Source: Sphingomonas sp. S-NIH.Pt15_0812 (GTDB lineage: Bacteria; Pseudomonadota; Alphaproteobacteria; Sphingomonadales; Sphingomonadaceae). From it: DNA of 64,000 nt. This document shows positions 11,369 through 21,490 of the stretch, one piece after another (within the stretch, counting starts at the first letter, position 1; each line of letters begins with the position of its first letter). The position numbers and the translations under genes are program-made. Location: assembly GCF_003951315.1 (NCBI RefSeq), contig NZ_QLJH01000001.1, forward strand, positions 186,001-250,000, given 5' to 3'. A model generated the notes under the pieces. That model had not been told where the DNA came from, made no database searches, and saw only the letters and a program-made list of their open reading frames with translations.

Positions 11369-11911
11369 CGTCCTCCCATGATGCGCCGGCCGAACCAGGC
11401 GCCGCCAATGAATGGTCCCCGTTTCAACGAGTGGATCCAAAGCCCCAAGGTCCGTGTGATCGACCATGAGGGCGAGAATCTTGGCGTGATGTACACGCGC
11501 GAAGCCATGGCCCAGGCACAGGAGATCGGGCTCGATCTGGTCGAGGTGTCGCCCAACGCCGATCCGCCGGTCGCCAAGTTCCTCGATGTCGGCAAGTATA
11601 AGTACGAGGCGCAGAAGAAGGCGAACCTCGCTCGCAAGTCGCAGAAGACGCAGGAGATCAAGGAGATCAAGATGCGTCCGAACATCGACGACCATGACTA
11701 TGACACCAAGATGAAGAAGGTCGTCGAGTTCATCGAGGAGGGCGACAAGGTCAAGGTGACCATGCGCTTCCGTGGTCGCGAGCTGAGCCATGGCCAGCTG
11801 GGCATGAACGTGCTCCAGCGCGTCGCCGAGCAGGTGGCCGAGGTCGCCAAGGTCGAGGCCTATCCGCGCATGGAAGGCCGTCAGATGCTGATGGTGCTCG
11901 CGCCCAAGTGA
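11366..11911 (+). CDS. infC: Translation initiation factor IF-3
   Basis: IF3 binds the 30S subunit, blocks 50S joining and checks the start codon-anticodon match. The N domain contains [22 protein letters not shown]-like [19 protein letters not shown] and [15 protein letters not shown]. The lysine-rich linker [18 protein letters not shown] leads to the C domain with [20 protein letters not shown], ending in [12 protein letters not shown]. With the ATA start at 11366 the product is 181 residues, the family norm. A longer open frame reaches 11273 but has no conserved content before 11366. Unlike in many bacteria, rpmI and rplT do not follow; a hairpin and about 600 bases of apparently non-coding DNA come next. 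An AT-rich TATATTAA at 11330-11337 may be part of the promoter. Confidence 0.96.
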   Translation: MRPPMMRRPNQAPPMNGPRFNEWIQSPKVRVIDHEGENLGVMYTREAMAQAQEIGLDLVEVSPNADPPVAKFLDVGKYKYEAQKKANLARKSQKTQEIKEIKMRPNIDDHDYDTKMKKVVEFIEEGDKVKVTMRFRGRELSHGQLGMNVLQRVAEQVAEVAKVEAYPRMEGRQMLMVLAPK

Positions 11912-11919
11912 ATGACGGT

Positions 11920-11945
11920 GGCGGGTGCGGATCGGCGCACCCGCC
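11920..11945 (+). terminator. Hairpin after infC
   Basis: A perfect 10-base-pair GC-rich stem (GGCGGGTGCG with CGCACCCGCC, loop GATCGG) begins 8 bases after the infC stop. There is no T-run after it, so it may end transcription inefficiently or act as an mRNA 3' stabiliser. Confidence 0.55.
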
Positions 11946-12492
11946 GCGACTCGCCAGGTGAGTCGCTTATCCGCGGCCGTCGATAGTCGATCGGGCGGGT
12001 AGGCGTCGAAGCGTCACCGCCGCCATCGCGTCGCCGAACTCCCTTCTCCATCCAAGCGCTCGACCGTTCTCCTGCGGATGCGGGAGCATAGGGGCGTGCT
12101 GGCGACATCCCGCCTGACCAGCGCGCGTGCAGCGAAGCGATGCTGAGCCATGCCCCGCCATCATCCTTCTCGCGATTACCGCCATCCCAGGACCATGGGC
12201 CGGGGGCGGCGATTTGCGGCCGTTTCATGAAGGCCTGGCCTTTGTGGGGTGAGAAGCCTTGGTCGAGGCGGGTCTCGGCTCCGCGCTGATCGGCGGCGGG
12301 GCGGAATCGGTCAGCCTCCATTCCCGATCCGCGCGGCCTGTCGCGTCTCCGCTGCCTGTCCGACCCTGACAGCGCCCGCGAAACGGCAGGATCAGCCGCC
12401 TGTCGCGTTCGCGCAACACTCGGCGACAAACCATATTCGTTCTTCGAAACTCTTGCTTTCCCCAAGGCAGTCCATAGGATGGCGTCAAACCA
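11946..12492. other. Intergenic region without a recognisable gene
   Basis: About 550 bases between the infC hairpin and the receptor leader. Short open frames exist on both strands but have Arg/Pro-rich, unordered translations with no family resemblance and no ribosome binding site. Near the end a possible promoter TTGCTT (12453-12458), 16-base spacer, TAGGAT (12475-12480) would serve the TonB receptor; this is weak evidence. Confidence 0.4.
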
Positions 12493-12516
12493 GACATTCA
12501 AAATAAATCGAATGTC
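12493..12516 (+). promoter_or_regulatory. Inverted repeat in the receptor leader
   Basis: GACATTC and GAATGTC are a perfect 7-base inverted repeat around an A/T-rich 10-base centre, ending 6 bases before the GGGAG ribosome binding site. It could be an operator for a repressor of the TonB receptor or an mRNA hairpin. No known regulator consensus is recognised. Confidence 0.35.
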
Positions 12517-12535
12517 ATCATAGGGAGAGATGCCA

Positions 12536-15400
12536 ATGCGTCTGGCTGCGTATCTGCTGTCTGCCGTGGCCACCGTCGCCATCGCCGCTCCGGCCCTGGC
12601 GCAGGAGGCCACTCCGCTGACCGCCAGCGAAAAGCAGGTGCCGAGCCAGTCGACCGCCAATGCGGCGGTCCAGTCCCGATCCCCCAATAGCGGCCCCGCC
12701 GCCGACAGCGAGTTGAGCGGGGCCAGCGCGGGCGACATCATCGTCACCGCCACCCGCCGCGCCAGTCCGTTGAGCGACGTGCCGATCGCGGTCAGCGCGG
12801 TGACGCAGGAGAGCCTGCAGAACACCGGCGGCAACGACATCCGCCAGCTCAACCAACTCGCCCCCTCGCTGCTGGTGTCCTCGACGGGCTCGGAGGCGAA
12901 CGCTTCTGCGCGGATCCGCGGCATCGGCACGGTCGGCGACAATCCCGGCCTGGAAAGCTCGGTCGCGACCTTCATCGACGGCGTCTATCGCAGCCGCACC
13001 GGCGTCGGCCTGAACGAACTGGGCGAGATCGAGCGGGTCGAGGTGCTGCGCGGACCGCAGGGCACGCTGTTCGGCCGCAACGCCTCGGCGGGCCTGATCA
13101 ACATCGTCACCAAGGCGCCCGAATTCGAATTCGGCGGCATCGCCGAGGCGACCTATGGCAATTACGACAATGTCCGCTTCCAGGGGGGCATCACCGGGCC
13201 GCTGATCCGCGACGTGCTCGCCTTCCGCGTCGACGGCATCTACAACAAGCGCGACGGCTTCTACCGCAACCTGACGCAGAACGGCAACGAAGCGCGCGTC
13301 AACGACCGCAACCGCTATTTCGTGCGCGGGCAATTGCTGTTCAAGCCGACCGACTCGATCAGCCTGCGCTTGATCGGCGACTATACGTGGCGGCGGGAGA
13401 GCTGCTGCGGCGCGACCTATTACGGCAAGAACGAGACGATCGACCCGACGCCCGGCACCAACACCACCGCCGCCAATGGCGCGACTGTCAACACCGACGG
13501 CGCCTTCGCCTACAATCCGCAGAATCGTATCCTGGAAATCCTCAATCGCCTGGGCGCGGTTCGGCCGACGACCAGCGTCAACGCCAATCCGTTCGACCGG
13601 GTGGTGGCGATCAGCCCCGGCAAGACGTTCCGCAACGTCACGAAGGATTATGGCGGCTCGGGCCAGCTCGACTGGGATTTGGGCGGCGCTACGCTGACCT
13701 CGATCACCGCCTATCGCGAGTACAAGTCCGGCAATGCGGGCGATGTCGACTATACCAATGTCGACCTGACCAGCCGTGCGGGCGACGGCAATGCCTATCG
13801 CCAGTTCCATACCTTCACCCAGGAAGTGCGGCTGAACGGGTCGCTGTTCGGCGGCAAGCTCGACTGGCTGGTCGGCGGCTTCTATTCGAAGGAGAAGCTG
13901 AAGCTGGTCGACAACATCCAGTTCGGCTCGCAATATGGCACCTTCGCCGCCTGTCGCCTGGTCGCGACGCTCAACCCGGCGACCGCGCTCCAGAACCAGG
14001 CCAATCCGGGCTGCCTGTCGGCGGCGGGACGCGCGACGATCACCGGTGCGTTCGGCGCGACGCTGGGCGGGGCGGTGCTGGGGGGTCTGGATCGCATCTC
14101 GCAAATCCGCAATGTCGGCGACAATGGCTCGACCTATCGCCAGGACAGCGAGAACTACGCCTTCTTCACCCATAATATCTTCAACATCACCGATACGCTG
14201 TCGGTGACGCTGGGCCTGCGCTACACCCATGAGCAGAAGGATTTCCGCGCCAATTTCAACAACAACAACACGCTCTGCCCGGTCCAGCAGGCGTCGCTGT
14301 CGCCGCTGATCGCCAATGCCGCCGTGCCCGCCGCCGCGCGCCAGTATATCGCCGGCATCGTCACGCTGAGCTGCACCGGCAACAACAGCGCGCAGCTCAA
14401 CACGCTGAACCTCAACGACGGGTTCAAGGACAGCGAGTTCACCGGCACGGGCGTCATCTCGTGGAAGCCGACGCCGCGGCTGATGACCTATGCCTCCTAT
14501 GCCAAGGGTTACAAGGCTGGCGGCTATAATCTCGACCGGTCGGACCTGGGTGGCCTGAACGGCGTGTTCGGCCCGCGCTCCAACGCGGATGCCGCCGGCC
14601 TGCGCTTCGACGCGGAGAAGGTGAACGCCTATGAAATCGGCGCCAAGTACAACATCCGGGGCCAGTTCAGCCTGAACGTCGCCGCCTTCCGCCAGGAGTT
14701 CAAGGACTTCCAGCTCAATACCTTCAACGGCTCGGTGTTCGTGGTGCAGAACATCCAGGCCTGCAAGACCAACCTGAACGGCGCGGATACCGACAATGTC
14801 GCGGGCAACGGCACCTGTGTCGGCAATGCCGACCGGCCGGGCGTGATCTCGCAGGGCGTCGAGATCGAGTCGACCATCACCCCGGCGCGCAACTTCAACG
14901 TCTCGGCCGGCTATACCTATGCCGACACGCATTTCCGCCGCAACCTGGTCGGCAGTTCGGAAGGCGAGGGGCTGGACCCCGCACTGTTCCTGCTGCCCGG
15001 CAGCCAGATGTCGAACGCGCCGCGCCATGTCGTCACCAGTTCGCTGGCCTGGACGCCGGACATCGGCTCGAACGGCATGTCGGCGCTGTTCTACATCGAT
15101 CAGCGCACCACCTCCGACTATAACACCGGATCGGACCTCGCGCCCGAGAAGCGACAGGACGGCTTCACCCTGGTCAATGCGCGCATCGGCATCCGCGGCG
15201 ACAAGGACCTGTGGGCGCTGGAGTTCTGGGGCCAGAACATCTTCAACAAGAACTACATCCAGGTGGCGTTCAACACGCCGTACCAGGGGGCCGGCTCGAT
15301 CGCGAACACGACCCGCTTCGGCTCGACCTCCAACGCCCTCTACTCGGCGTTCCTGGCCGAGCCGCGCACCTATGGCGTGACGCTGCGCTCGCGCTTCTGA
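12536..15400 (+). CDS. TonB-dependent outer-membrane receptor
   Basis: A 954-residue outer-membrane active transporter powered by TonB-ExbBD. It has a clear signal peptide ([24 protein letters not shown]), a sphingomonad-type TonB box and plug start ([21 protein letters not shown]), plug motifs [14 protein letters not shown] and [19 protein letters not shown], and a long 22-strand barrel ending in YGVTLRSRF with the terminal Phe needed for outer-membrane assembly. Paired cysteines occur in the putative extracellular loops (ESCCG, AACRL, NPGCLS, ALCPV, LSCTGN, NGTCVGN). The ATG at 12536 has GGGAG 8 bases upstream; ATG 12530 is too close to it. The substrate cannot be told from the sequence. 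No SusD-like or carbohydrate gene is adjacent and the neighbours (infC, katE) give no clue, so siderophore, flavonoid/sugar or peptide uptake remain open. Confidence 0.93.
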   Translation: MRLAAYLLSAVATVAIAAPALAQEATPLTASEKQVPSQSTANAAVQSRSPNSGPAADSELSGASAGDIIVTATRRASPLSDVPIAVSAVTQESLQNTGGNDIRQLNQLAPSLLVSSTGSEANASARIRGIGTVGDNPGLESSVATFIDGVYRSRTGVGLNELGEIERVEVLRGPQGTLFGRNASAGLINIVTKAPEFEFGGIAEATYGNYDNVRFQGGITGPLIRDVLAFRVDGIYNKRDGFYRNLTQNGNEARVNDRNRYFVRGQLLFKPTDSISLRLIGDYTWRRESCCGATYYGKNETIDPTPGTNTTAANGATVNTDGAFAYNPQNRILEILNRLGAVRPTTSVNANPFDRVVAISPGKTFRNVTKDYGGSGQLDWDLGGATLTSITAYREYKSGNAGDVDYTNVDLTSRAGDGNAYRQFHTFTQEVRLNGSLFGGKLDWLVGGFYSKEKLKLVDNIQFGSQYGTFAACRLVATLNPATALQNQANPGCLSAAGRATITGAFGATLGGAVLGGLDRISQIRNVGDNGSTYRQDSENYAFFTHNIFNITDTLSVTLGLRYTHEQKDFRANFNNNNTLCPVQQASLSPLIANAAVPAAARQYIAGIVTLSCTGNNSAQLNTLNLNDGFKDSEFTGTGVISWKPTPRLMTYASYAKGYKAGGYNLDRSDLGGLNGVFGPRSNADAAGLRFDAEKVNAYEIGAKYNIRGQFSLNVAAFRQEFKDFQLNTFNGSVFVVQNIQACKTNLNGADTDNVAGNGTCVGNADRPGVISQGVEIESTITPARNFNVSAGYTYADTHFRRNLVGSSEGEGLDPALFLLPGSQMSNAPRHVVTSSLAWTPDIGSNGMSALFYIDQRTTSDYNTGSDLAPEKRQDGFTLVNARIGIRGDKDLWALEFWGQNIFNKNYIQVAFNTPYQGAGSIANTTRFGSTSNALYSAFLAEPRTYGVTLRSRF

Positions 15401-15549
15401 GGATCGGGCAAGGGGCAGGGGGCGGTTCGCCAGGGATGGGCCGCCCCCTGGCCCTTGTCACAGAGATTTATCCGTCGGACCGATACGGTATCCGCAACTT
15501 GGGCGTCTTGGCACGCGTTCATGTCCTGAATTCAGACAGGACGAACGTG

Positions 15550-17631
15550 ATGCATGACATGGCCAACCGCAATCCCGGCAATGGTGGCGAGACCCATCAG
15601 GTGGCCGATGCCGATCACCCGGTCCTCACCACCAATCACGGGATGCCGATCGCGGACAATCAGAACCAGCTCAAGGCGGGCGCGCGCGGCCCCGTGCTGC
15701 TGGAGGACGAAGTCTACCGCGAGAAGATGAATCACTTCGACCATGAGCGCATCCCGGAGCGGATCGTCCATGCCCGTGGCACGGCGGCACACGGCTATTT
15801 CGAATGCACCGACAGCCTGTCCGACATCACCCGTGCTGACCTGTTCCAGAAGAAGGGCCAGCGCACCGAGGTGTTCACCCGCTTCTCGACCGTCGCCGGC
15901 GGAGCCGGGTCGGTCGACACGCCGCGCGACGTGCGCGGCTTCGCGGTGAAGTTCTACACGCGCGAGGGCAATTGGGACCTGGTCGGCAACAACATCCCGG
16001 TCTTCTTCATCCAGGATGCGATCAAGTTCCCCGATTTGATCCATGCCGCCAAGATGGAGGCGGATCGCGGCTATCCCCAGGCCGCGACGGCGCACGATAC
16101 CTTCTGGGACTTCATCTCGCTGATGCCGGAATCGACCCATATGATCATGTGGGCGATGTCGGATCGGACATTGCCCAAGAGCTTCGCGACGATGGAGGGG
16201 TTCGGCATCCACACCTTCCGCTTCGTCAACGCCGAGGGGAAGAGCACCTTCGTCAAGTTCCACTGGAAGCCCAAGGCGGGACTGGCCTCGTCGATCTGGG
16301 ACGAGACGGTGAAGACGGCCGGCGCGGACCCCGATTACCAGCGGCGCGACCTGTTCGAGCGGATCGCGCGCGGCGACTATCCCGAATGGGAGCTGGGCGT
16401 GCAGCTGTTCGACGAGGAATTCGCCGCCAGCCAGCCCTATGACGTGCTCGACGCGACCAAGATCATCCCGGAGGAGGTGCTACCCGTCCGCATCGTCGGC
16501 AAGATGGTGCTGGACCGTTACCCGGACAATTACTTCGCCGAGACGGAGCAGGTCGCCTTCTGCCCCAGCCATATGGTGCCGGGCATCGATCACTCGAACG
16601 ACCCGCTACTCCAGGGCCGGCTGTTCTCCTATCAGGACACGCAGATCAAGCGGCTCGGCTCGACCAACTGGCATCAGCTGCCGATCAACCAGGCCAAGGG
16701 ACGGGAAGGCGGCTGCCCGTTCCACAATTTCCAGCGCGACGGCCATATGCAGATGCAGGTGCCCAAGGGCCGCGCCAATTACGAGCCCAACTCGCTGCAT
16801 CTGGCGGGCGAAGAGGGCGGTCCGCGCGAGGACCCCAAGGCCGGTTTCGTCACCTATCCGGCGGAGGAACAGGGGCCGAAGCTGCGCATCCGCCCCGAAA
16901 GCTTCGCCGATCACTATAGCCAGGCGCGGCTGTTCTGGCAGTCGATGGACCCGGCGGAACAGGCGCATATCGCCTCCGCCTTCGTGTTCGAGCTGAGCAA
17001 GGTGTCGCTGGAGCATATCCGCCGGCAGGTGATGGCGAACCTGCGCAACGTGGACGAGCAACTGGCGACCCGCGTCGCCGAGGGGCTGGCGATGGACCTG
17101 CCGGAGGCGGCCCCGGCGGCGGCACCGGTGATCGACATGGACCCGTCGCCCGCGCTCCGTATCATTCGCGGGCCGCTGGAGAAGCACACGCTGGAGGGCC
17201 GGACGGTCGGCATCCTGTTCGCGGACGGCAGCGATGCCGGCGAACTGGCGATGGTGCGCAAGGGCGTGAAGGCGGCGGGCGGCCACCCGCTGCTGATCGC
17301 GCCCAAGGTCGGACAGGTGCCGCTGTCGGACGGCTCGACCATCAAGGCGGATGCGCAATTGTTCGGCCAGCCCTCGGTCACGGTCGATGCCTGCGCGGTG
17401 ATCCTGTCCGCCGAGGCGACGGCCAAGCTGACCAAGGAGGGCGCGGCGGTGCAATGGGTGATGGACGCCTTCGGTCACTTGAAGGCGATCGGCCATAATG
17501 CGGCCGCGCAACCGCTGCTCGACAAGGCAGGCGTCGAGCCGGACGAGGGCGTGGTGGCGCTGGACGGCTTCGTCGAGGCGGCAAAGCGGCGCTATTGGGA
17601 CCGCGAGCCGAAGGTGCGCACCCTGGCCTGA
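15550..17631 (+). CDS. katE: Large-subunit catalase with C-terminal DJ-1/GATase-like domain
   Basis: A monofunctional haem catalase of the HPII (clade 2) type that disproportionates hydrogen peroxide; 693 residues, the size of large-subunit enzymes rather than the 480-500 of small ones. The essential His lies in [16 protein letters not shown] (His74), the distal Asn in [17 protein letters not shown], and the proximal haem Tyr in [14 protein letters not shown]. After about residue 530 comes a linker and a flavodoxin-like C-terminal domain ([49 protein letters not shown]) typical of this clade. The start at ATG 15550 has AGGA 8 bases upstream. It is a single gene, followed by a strong hairpin at 17696. 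Expression in stationary phase or peroxide stress is expected from the family, but no operator is recognised here. Confidence 0.96.
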   Translation: MHDMANRNPGNGGETHQVADADHPVLTTNHGMPIADNQNQLKAGARGPVLLEDEVYREKMNHFDHERIPERIVHARGTAAHGYFECTDSLSDITRADLFQKKGQRTEVFTRFSTVAGGAGSVDTPRDVRGFAVKFYTREGNWDLVGNNIPVFFIQDAIKFPDLIHAAKMEADRGYPQAATAHDTFWDFISLMPESTHMIMWAMSDRTLPKSFATMEGFGIHTFRFVNAEGKSTFVKFHWKPKAGLASSIWDETVKTAGADPDYQRRDLFERIARGDYPEWELGVQLFDEEFAASQPYDVLDATKIIPEEVLPVRIVGKMVLDRYPDNYFAETEQVAFCPSHMVPGIDHSNDPLLQGRLFSYQDTQIKRLGSTNWHQLPINQAKGREGGCPFHNFQRDGHMQMQVPKGRANYEPNSLHLAGEEGGPREDPKAGFVTYPAEEQGPKLRIRPESFADHYSQARLFWQSMDPAEQAHIASAFVFELSKVSLEHIRRQVMANLRNVDEQLATRVAEGLAMDLPEAAPAAAPVIDMDPSPALRIIRGPLEKHTLEGRTVGILFADGSDAGELAMVRKGVKAAGGHPLLIAPKVGQVPLSDGSTIKADAQLFGQPSVTVDACAVILSAEATAKLTKEGAAVQWVMDAFGHLKAIGHNAAAQPLLDKAGVEPDEGVVALDGFVEAAKRRYWDREPKVRTLA

Positions 17632-17695
17632 GGCGGTATCGCCCTTCGTCTGGATGCAAGCATCCGGGCGGGGGCGGGACCTTCGATGTTTCGCT

Positions 17696-17737
17696 CCCGT
17701 GACCGAACCGTGGCGGAGGCCAAGGTTCGGTCACGGG
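17696..17737 (+). other. Long perfect hairpin downstream of katE
   Basis: A 14-base perfect inverted repeat (CCCGTGACCGAACC with GGTTCGGTCACGGG) whose 14-base centre pairs further (TGGC/GCCA around GGAG), leaving a nearly continuous 18-pair stem with one mismatch. No T-run follows, so it is not a standard terminator. It may stabilise the katE mRNA, form part of a small RNA or be a repeat element; I found no second copy in the window. Confidence 0.6.
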
Positions 17738-18103
17738 GCATTTCGAATGATTTGCAAAGGCCGCCCAACACCGTCCCGGCCTTTGCCGAGATGGCAGCTT
17801 GGGGCGAGCGGATGTCATCCTGCTCCGGCATATATTGTCTGATCCATTCGGCAGGGATGTTGCAGTGCAGTGCAGCAGTCCATCCCGAGGATACAAATAA
17901 ATTCCCTCCGGAGTAAGGAAGTCTGCATTTTTCGCGACGTGCCCAGGCCATGGCGTTGCTTGACTTCCATGCCGGCCAGGCCCATCCATTCATCATGATC
18001 ACGCCGGTGGCATACCAGCGGTTTCGCAACCATAGCGGTCAACTGGCCGCACGAGACTAGCCCGGGCCGTTCCGGCGCACAGGCGTCGGGGTGGACCCGG
18101 GCC
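17738..18103. other. Intergenic region without a recognisable gene
   Basis: Together with the flanking hairpins this forms a 537-base gap between katE and the small membrane protein gene. It contains an imperfect palindrome near 17808-17828 (GAGCGGATG against CATCCTGCTC), a GCAGT repeat near 17862, and a CCCGGGCC/GGCCCGGG pair (18061, 18096). Open frames here are short with unordered translations. An unrecognised small RNA is possible. Confidence 0.4.
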
Positions 18104-18154
18104 TTATTCGATCCTCTCGCGGGCGGCGTCATCCGCGCCCGCCACCTCGAATAA
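18104..18154 (+). promoter_or_regulatory. Nested inverted repeats before the small membrane protein gene
   Basis: TTATTCGA (18104) pairs with TCGAATAA (18147), enclosing GCGGGCG (18119) that pairs with CGCCCGC (18136). A smaller GCGG/CCGC pair (18155-18167) directly abuts the ATG at 18169, which has no Shine-Dalgarno sequence. This may be a structured 5' leader controlling translation, or a terminator-like element read from upstream. Confidence 0.4.
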
Positions 18155-18168
18155 GCGGACCAACCGCC

Positions 18169-18345
18169 ATGGACCGGACCAAGATCGACACGGGCGATCG
18201 CCCGACTCTCTATCCCACTGACCATCCCACCGGCGACGCACGCTTCACCAAGATGCTGGAGCGACTGGTGGACATTCCCCTGCTGCTGATGGTGCTGCTG
18301 CTCGGCATCCCCCTGCTGCTCTATTGTATCCTCACCAGTCCCTGA
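18169..18345 (+). CDS. Small single-span membrane protein
   Basis: A 58-residue protein with a hydrophilic start MDRTKIDTGDRPTLYPTDHP, then RFTKMLERLVDIP and one strongly hydrophobic segment LLLMVLLLGIPLLLYCIL ending close to the C terminus. The shape suggests a tail-anchored inner-membrane peptide. No family is recognised. The translation is ordered and unlike the Arg/Pro-rich shadows around it, which supports a real gene. However, there is no good ribosome binding site before the ATG; the leader is occupied by inverted repeats. It converges on glnD, 21 bases from the glnD stop. Confidence 0.5.
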   Translation: MDRTKIDTGDRPTLYPTDHPTGDARFTKMLERLVDIPLLLMVLLLGIPLLLYCILTSP

Positions 18346-18366
18346 ACGCGATCGACGCGGCCATTC

Positions 18367-21069
18367 TCAGGCAGCCGTGCCGTCCGCCGATTCCAGCAGG
18401 CGTTTCTCCAGCGTCCGCAGCCGGCTGCTGGCGGTCAGCCGGTCGCCCGTGAGGTCGGTGACGTAGAAGGTGTCGACCGCCCGCTCGCCATAGGTGGCGA
18501 CATGCGCGGAGTGGATCGTCACCTTCGACTGGAACAGCGCATGGGCGAGCTGGTTGAGCAGCGCCGGCCGGTCGCGGGCATTGACCTCGATGACGGTGAA
18601 GCGGTTCGACGCGTCGTTGTTGATCAGGACATTGGGCTCGATCGGAAAGGCGTCGGCGCGCGGCCGCACGGCAGGCTTGGCGACCAGCCGGTCGATCAGC
18701 TTGCCGCGATTGGCCAAGGCATCGTCGATCCCCGCTTTCAGCCGGGTGAGGCGCGCCGGGTCGTCGAAGGGGCGACCGAACGGGTCCTGGACCAGGAAAT
18801 TGTCGATCGCCATGCCGTCGCGCGTGGTGTGGATGCGCGCGTCGATGATGTTGCCGCCCGCCAGGCTGATCGCGCCGGCGATGCGATAGAAGAGGCCGGG
18901 ATGGTCGGCGGCATAGATGCTGACCAGGGTCGCGCCACGCTCCGCATAGACCTGCGCGTCGATCGTCAGCGGTGCATCGCCGGCCGCCTCGATCAGCCGG
19001 GCATTATGGGCCAGCACGTCGTCCGGCTCGGCGATCCAATAGGCGGCGGGGAAGCGATGGACGGCCGCCGCCAGTCGGTCCGCGTCCCAGCCCATCGCCT
19101 CCCGCAGCCGTTGCTGGCGATCGGCGATCCGCTCGTCGCGGCCGCGCTGCTTGTGGCCGAGGCGCAGCACCTCCTCCGCCGCCTCGAACAGGTCGCCGAG
19201 CAACTGGCGCTTCCATCCGTTCCAGGTGCCCGGACCCACCGCGCGAATATCGACGACGGTCAGCACCAGCAGCATCCGCAGCCGCTCCGGGCTGGCGACG
19301 GTGGTGGCGAAATCCAGGATCGTCTTGAAATCGGCCAGGTCGCGCTTGAACGCCGTGGCCGACATCAGGAGGTGATAGCGGACCAGCCAGGCGACCGTCT
19401 CGGTCTCCGCCGGGGTCAGGCCCAGCCGTGGCCCCAGATGCTGCGCCACCGCCGCGCCGAGGATCGAATGGTCGCCGCCGCGCCCCTTGGCGATGTCGTG
19501 GCACAGCACCGCGACGCGCAACGCCCGGCGCGACACGATCTGCTGGACGATGCGGGTGGCGATCGGATGCGCCTCGCGCTCCAGCCCCGCTTCGATCCGG
19601 GCGAGCAAGCCGATCGCGCGGATCGTGTGCTCGTCGACCGTATAGTGATGGTACATGTCGAACTGCATCTGCGCGACGACGCGCGCGAAATCGGGAATGA
19701 AGCGGCCCATCACGCCCGCCTCGTTCATCCAGCGCAGCACCAGTTCGGGATCGCGCGGGCTGGTCAGCACGTCGAGGAACAGCGCATTGGCGCGGGGATC
19801 GCGGCGATGGTCGTCGATCAGCTTTGCATCGCGCGCGGCGGCGCGCATCGCCAGCGGATGCACCTCCAGCCCGTGCAGGTCGGCCAGCTGGAAGATCTCG
19901 ACCAGCCGCACCGGATCGGCGCGGAAGAAGCCGTCCTCGGGCAAGGCCAGCCGGCCGCGATCGAGCACGAAGCCGTGGAGCTTGCGGGGTTTTCGTCGCA
20001 GCGCCGGCAGGCCGAAGCGGCTGCCGCGCGCCGCGAACCGCTCGTCCAGATGCGCCAGGAACACGCCGGTCAGCGTACCGACCGCGCGGACCTGGAGGAA
20101 GTAATATTGCATAAACCGCTCGACCGCCGACTTGCCCGCGCCGTCGCGGAAGCGCATCCGCTGCGCCACCTCGCGCTGCACGTCGAAGGTCAGCCGGTCC
20201 TCGGCCCGGCGGGTGATGATGTGCAGATGGCAGCGCACGGCCCACAGGAACTCGTCGGCGCGGTGGAACATGCGATATTCGGCCGGGGTGAACAGCCCGA
20301 CCCCGACCAACTGGCGGGCGCGCTGCACGTCGTAGACATATTTGCCGATCCAGAAGAGCGCGTGCAGGTCGCGCAGACCCCCCTTGCCCTCCTTGACGTT
20401 GGGCTCGACGACATAGCGGGTGTCGCCCATCCGGCGGTGGCGCGTGTCGCGCTCGGCGAGCTTGTCGGCGATGAACTGGCGCTCGGTGCCGTGCTGCACC
20501 TCCGCCTTGAAGCGGCGCGTCGCTTCGGCATGGACGCCCTCGTCGCCCGCGACCAGCCGGCGTTCGAGCAGGGCGGTGCGGACGGTGATGTCGCCCTTCG
20601 CCTGGCGGAGCATCTCGTCGATCGAGCGCGAGCTGTGGCCGACCTTCAGCCCCAGGTCCCAGAGCGCATAGAGGATCGCCTCGAACACATGTTCCGCCTC
20701 GCGGCTGGCGGTTGCGCGGGTCAGGAAGCCGATATCGACATCGGAATGCGCCGCCATCTCGCCCCGGCCATAGCCGCCGACCGCGACCAGCGCGATCGGC
20801 TCGGCGGCGGGATAGAGGCGCACGGCGCTGTCGAACAGCAGCCGTAATATCTGGTCGGTCAGGTATGCCTGTCCGCTCGCCGCTTCCAGCCCGCGACTGG
20901 GCCGTTCCGCCAGCCGCCGCGCGATCTCCGCCCGCCCCGCCGCCAGCGCATCCTTGAGCAGCGGCACGATGGTGGCGGGGATGGCATCGGGCATCGCCGC
21001 GATCCGCTCGGCGATCGCCCGACGGTCGATGATCGCGCGGCGGTTGGCAAGATGGTCGAACTGGCTCAT
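18367..21069 (-). CDS. glnD: [Protein-PII] uridylyltransferase / uridylyl-removing enzyme
   Basis: GlnD senses glutamine and adds or removes UMP on PII proteins, controlling nitrogen assimilation. The order of domains is standard: nucleotidyltransferase with VAVGGYGRGEMAAHSDVDIGFL, a helical region (FNVKEGKGGLRDLHAL-like VEPNVKEGKGGLRDLHALFW), an HD phosphohydrolase (HYTVDEHTIRAIGLL, LCHDIAKGRGGDHS), and two C-terminal ACT domains that bind glutamine (from about 700 on, including SIYAADHPGLFYRIAGAI and VIEVNARDRPALLNQLAHAL). I chose the start at 21069 (MSQFDHLANRRAI), giving 900 residues; an in-frame ATG at 21117 adds 16 residues without conserved character. Neither has a good ribosome binding site. 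It is a single gene; glnB and glnK are not nearby. Confidence 0.95.
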   Translation of the reverse strand: MSQFDHLANRRAIIDRRAIAERIAAMPDAIPATIVPLLKDALAAGRAEIARRLAERPSRGLEAASGQAYLTDQILRLLFDSAVRLYPAAEPIALVAVGGYGRGEMAAHSDVDIGFLTRATASREAEHVFEAILYALWDLGLKVGHSSRSIDEMLRQAKGDITVRTALLERRLVAGDEGVHAEATRRFKAEVQHGTERQFIADKLAERDTRHRRMGDTRYVVEPNVKEGKGGLRDLHALFWIGKYVYDVQRARQLVGVGLFTPAEYRMFHRADEFLWAVRCHLHIITRRAEDRLTFDVQREVAQRMRFRDGAGKSAVERFMQYYFLQVRAVGTLTGVFLAHLDERFAARGSRFGLPALRRKPRKLHGFVLDRGRLALPEDGFFRADPVRLVEIFQLADLHGLEVHPLAMRAAARDAKLIDDHRRDPRANALFLDVLTSPRDPELVLRWMNEAGVMGRFIPDFARVVAQMQFDMYHHYTVDEHTIRAIGLLARIEAGLEREAHPIATRIVQQIVSRRALRVAVLCHDIAKGRGGDHSILGAAVAQHLGPRLGLTPAETETVAWLVRYHLLMSATAFKRDLADFKTILDFATTVASPERLRMLLVLTVVDIRAVGPGTWNGWKRQLLGDLFEAAEEVLRLGHKQRGRDERIADRQQRLREAMGWDADRLAAAVHRFPAAYWIAEPDDVLAHNARLIEAAGDAPLTIDAQVYAERGATLVSIYAADHPGLFYRIAGAISLAGGNIIDARIHTTRDGMAIDNFLVQDPFGRPFDDPARLTRLKAGIDDALANRGKLIDRLVAKPAVRPRADAFPIEPNVLINNDASNRFTVIEVNARDRPALLNQLAHALFQSKVTIHSAHVATYGERAVDTFYVTDLTGDRLTASSRLRTLEKRLLESADGTAA

Positions 21070-21117
21070 GCCCGCTTCATGGCGGGCTTGGGGCGAAGGC
21101 GCCAGCCGGTTTGGCAT

Positions 21118-21490
21118 GTGGCGGTGAACCGGGCTGGCTGACGGTTATGCTGTCATCACGCATCGTGTAACGCGGAATCCCGACCAAGCACGACCCTCAT
21201 CGTCGACAGGCATCGGATATGTAATCCTTAGTAAAGGCCCTCCATTCGGAGGGGGTCTATAGTTATCCATGGCTGTAGATGTCTTTTGAGTGGTATGAGT
21301 TGTATACCATAGTTCAAATAATCGCGTTAATGTACCAATTCTTGAATATGGTGAATCCAGGGATGCGTTGGTAGGTCGACATTGGCGCGCGTCGTGTGAG
21401 ATGGCGTAGTATTGGCATCGTGGTGCGGCAATCGGCTCATCTTCGTTCATAAGAAGGTGCGCTATTATCCTTGCGGGAAAGGGATTGGCC
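21118..21490. other. AT-richer intergenic region
   Basis: Between the glnD start and the PEPxxWA gene lies DNA clearly richer in A/T than its surroundings. It includes a short hairpin CCCTCC-ATTC-GGAGGG (21238-21253) and a run of AT-rich steps (21290-21350) where the promoter of the exported protein probably lies. The one longer open frame (minus strand, 21145-21528) has an unordered translation and overlaps the next gene, so I do not call it. Confidence 0.45.

Noticed and set aside
12195..12250. Short text resembling a WG-repeat piece (FHEGLAFVG)
   Set aside because: Only about ten residues match and the frame is closed immediately after; too short to call a gene remnant.
12249..12506. 85-codon plus-strand frame before the TonB receptor
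   Set aside because: Arg/Pro-rich unordered translation, no ribosome binding site, overlaps probable promoter elements.
17592..18029. Minus-strand frame over the katE end and the gap, considered as transposase remnant
   Set aside because: No DDE, HTH or integrase motif could be recognised and half of it is antisense to katE.
18502..20847. Long plus-strand open frame over glnD
   Set aside because: Shadow of glnD; translation lacks order and motifs, while glnD is certain.
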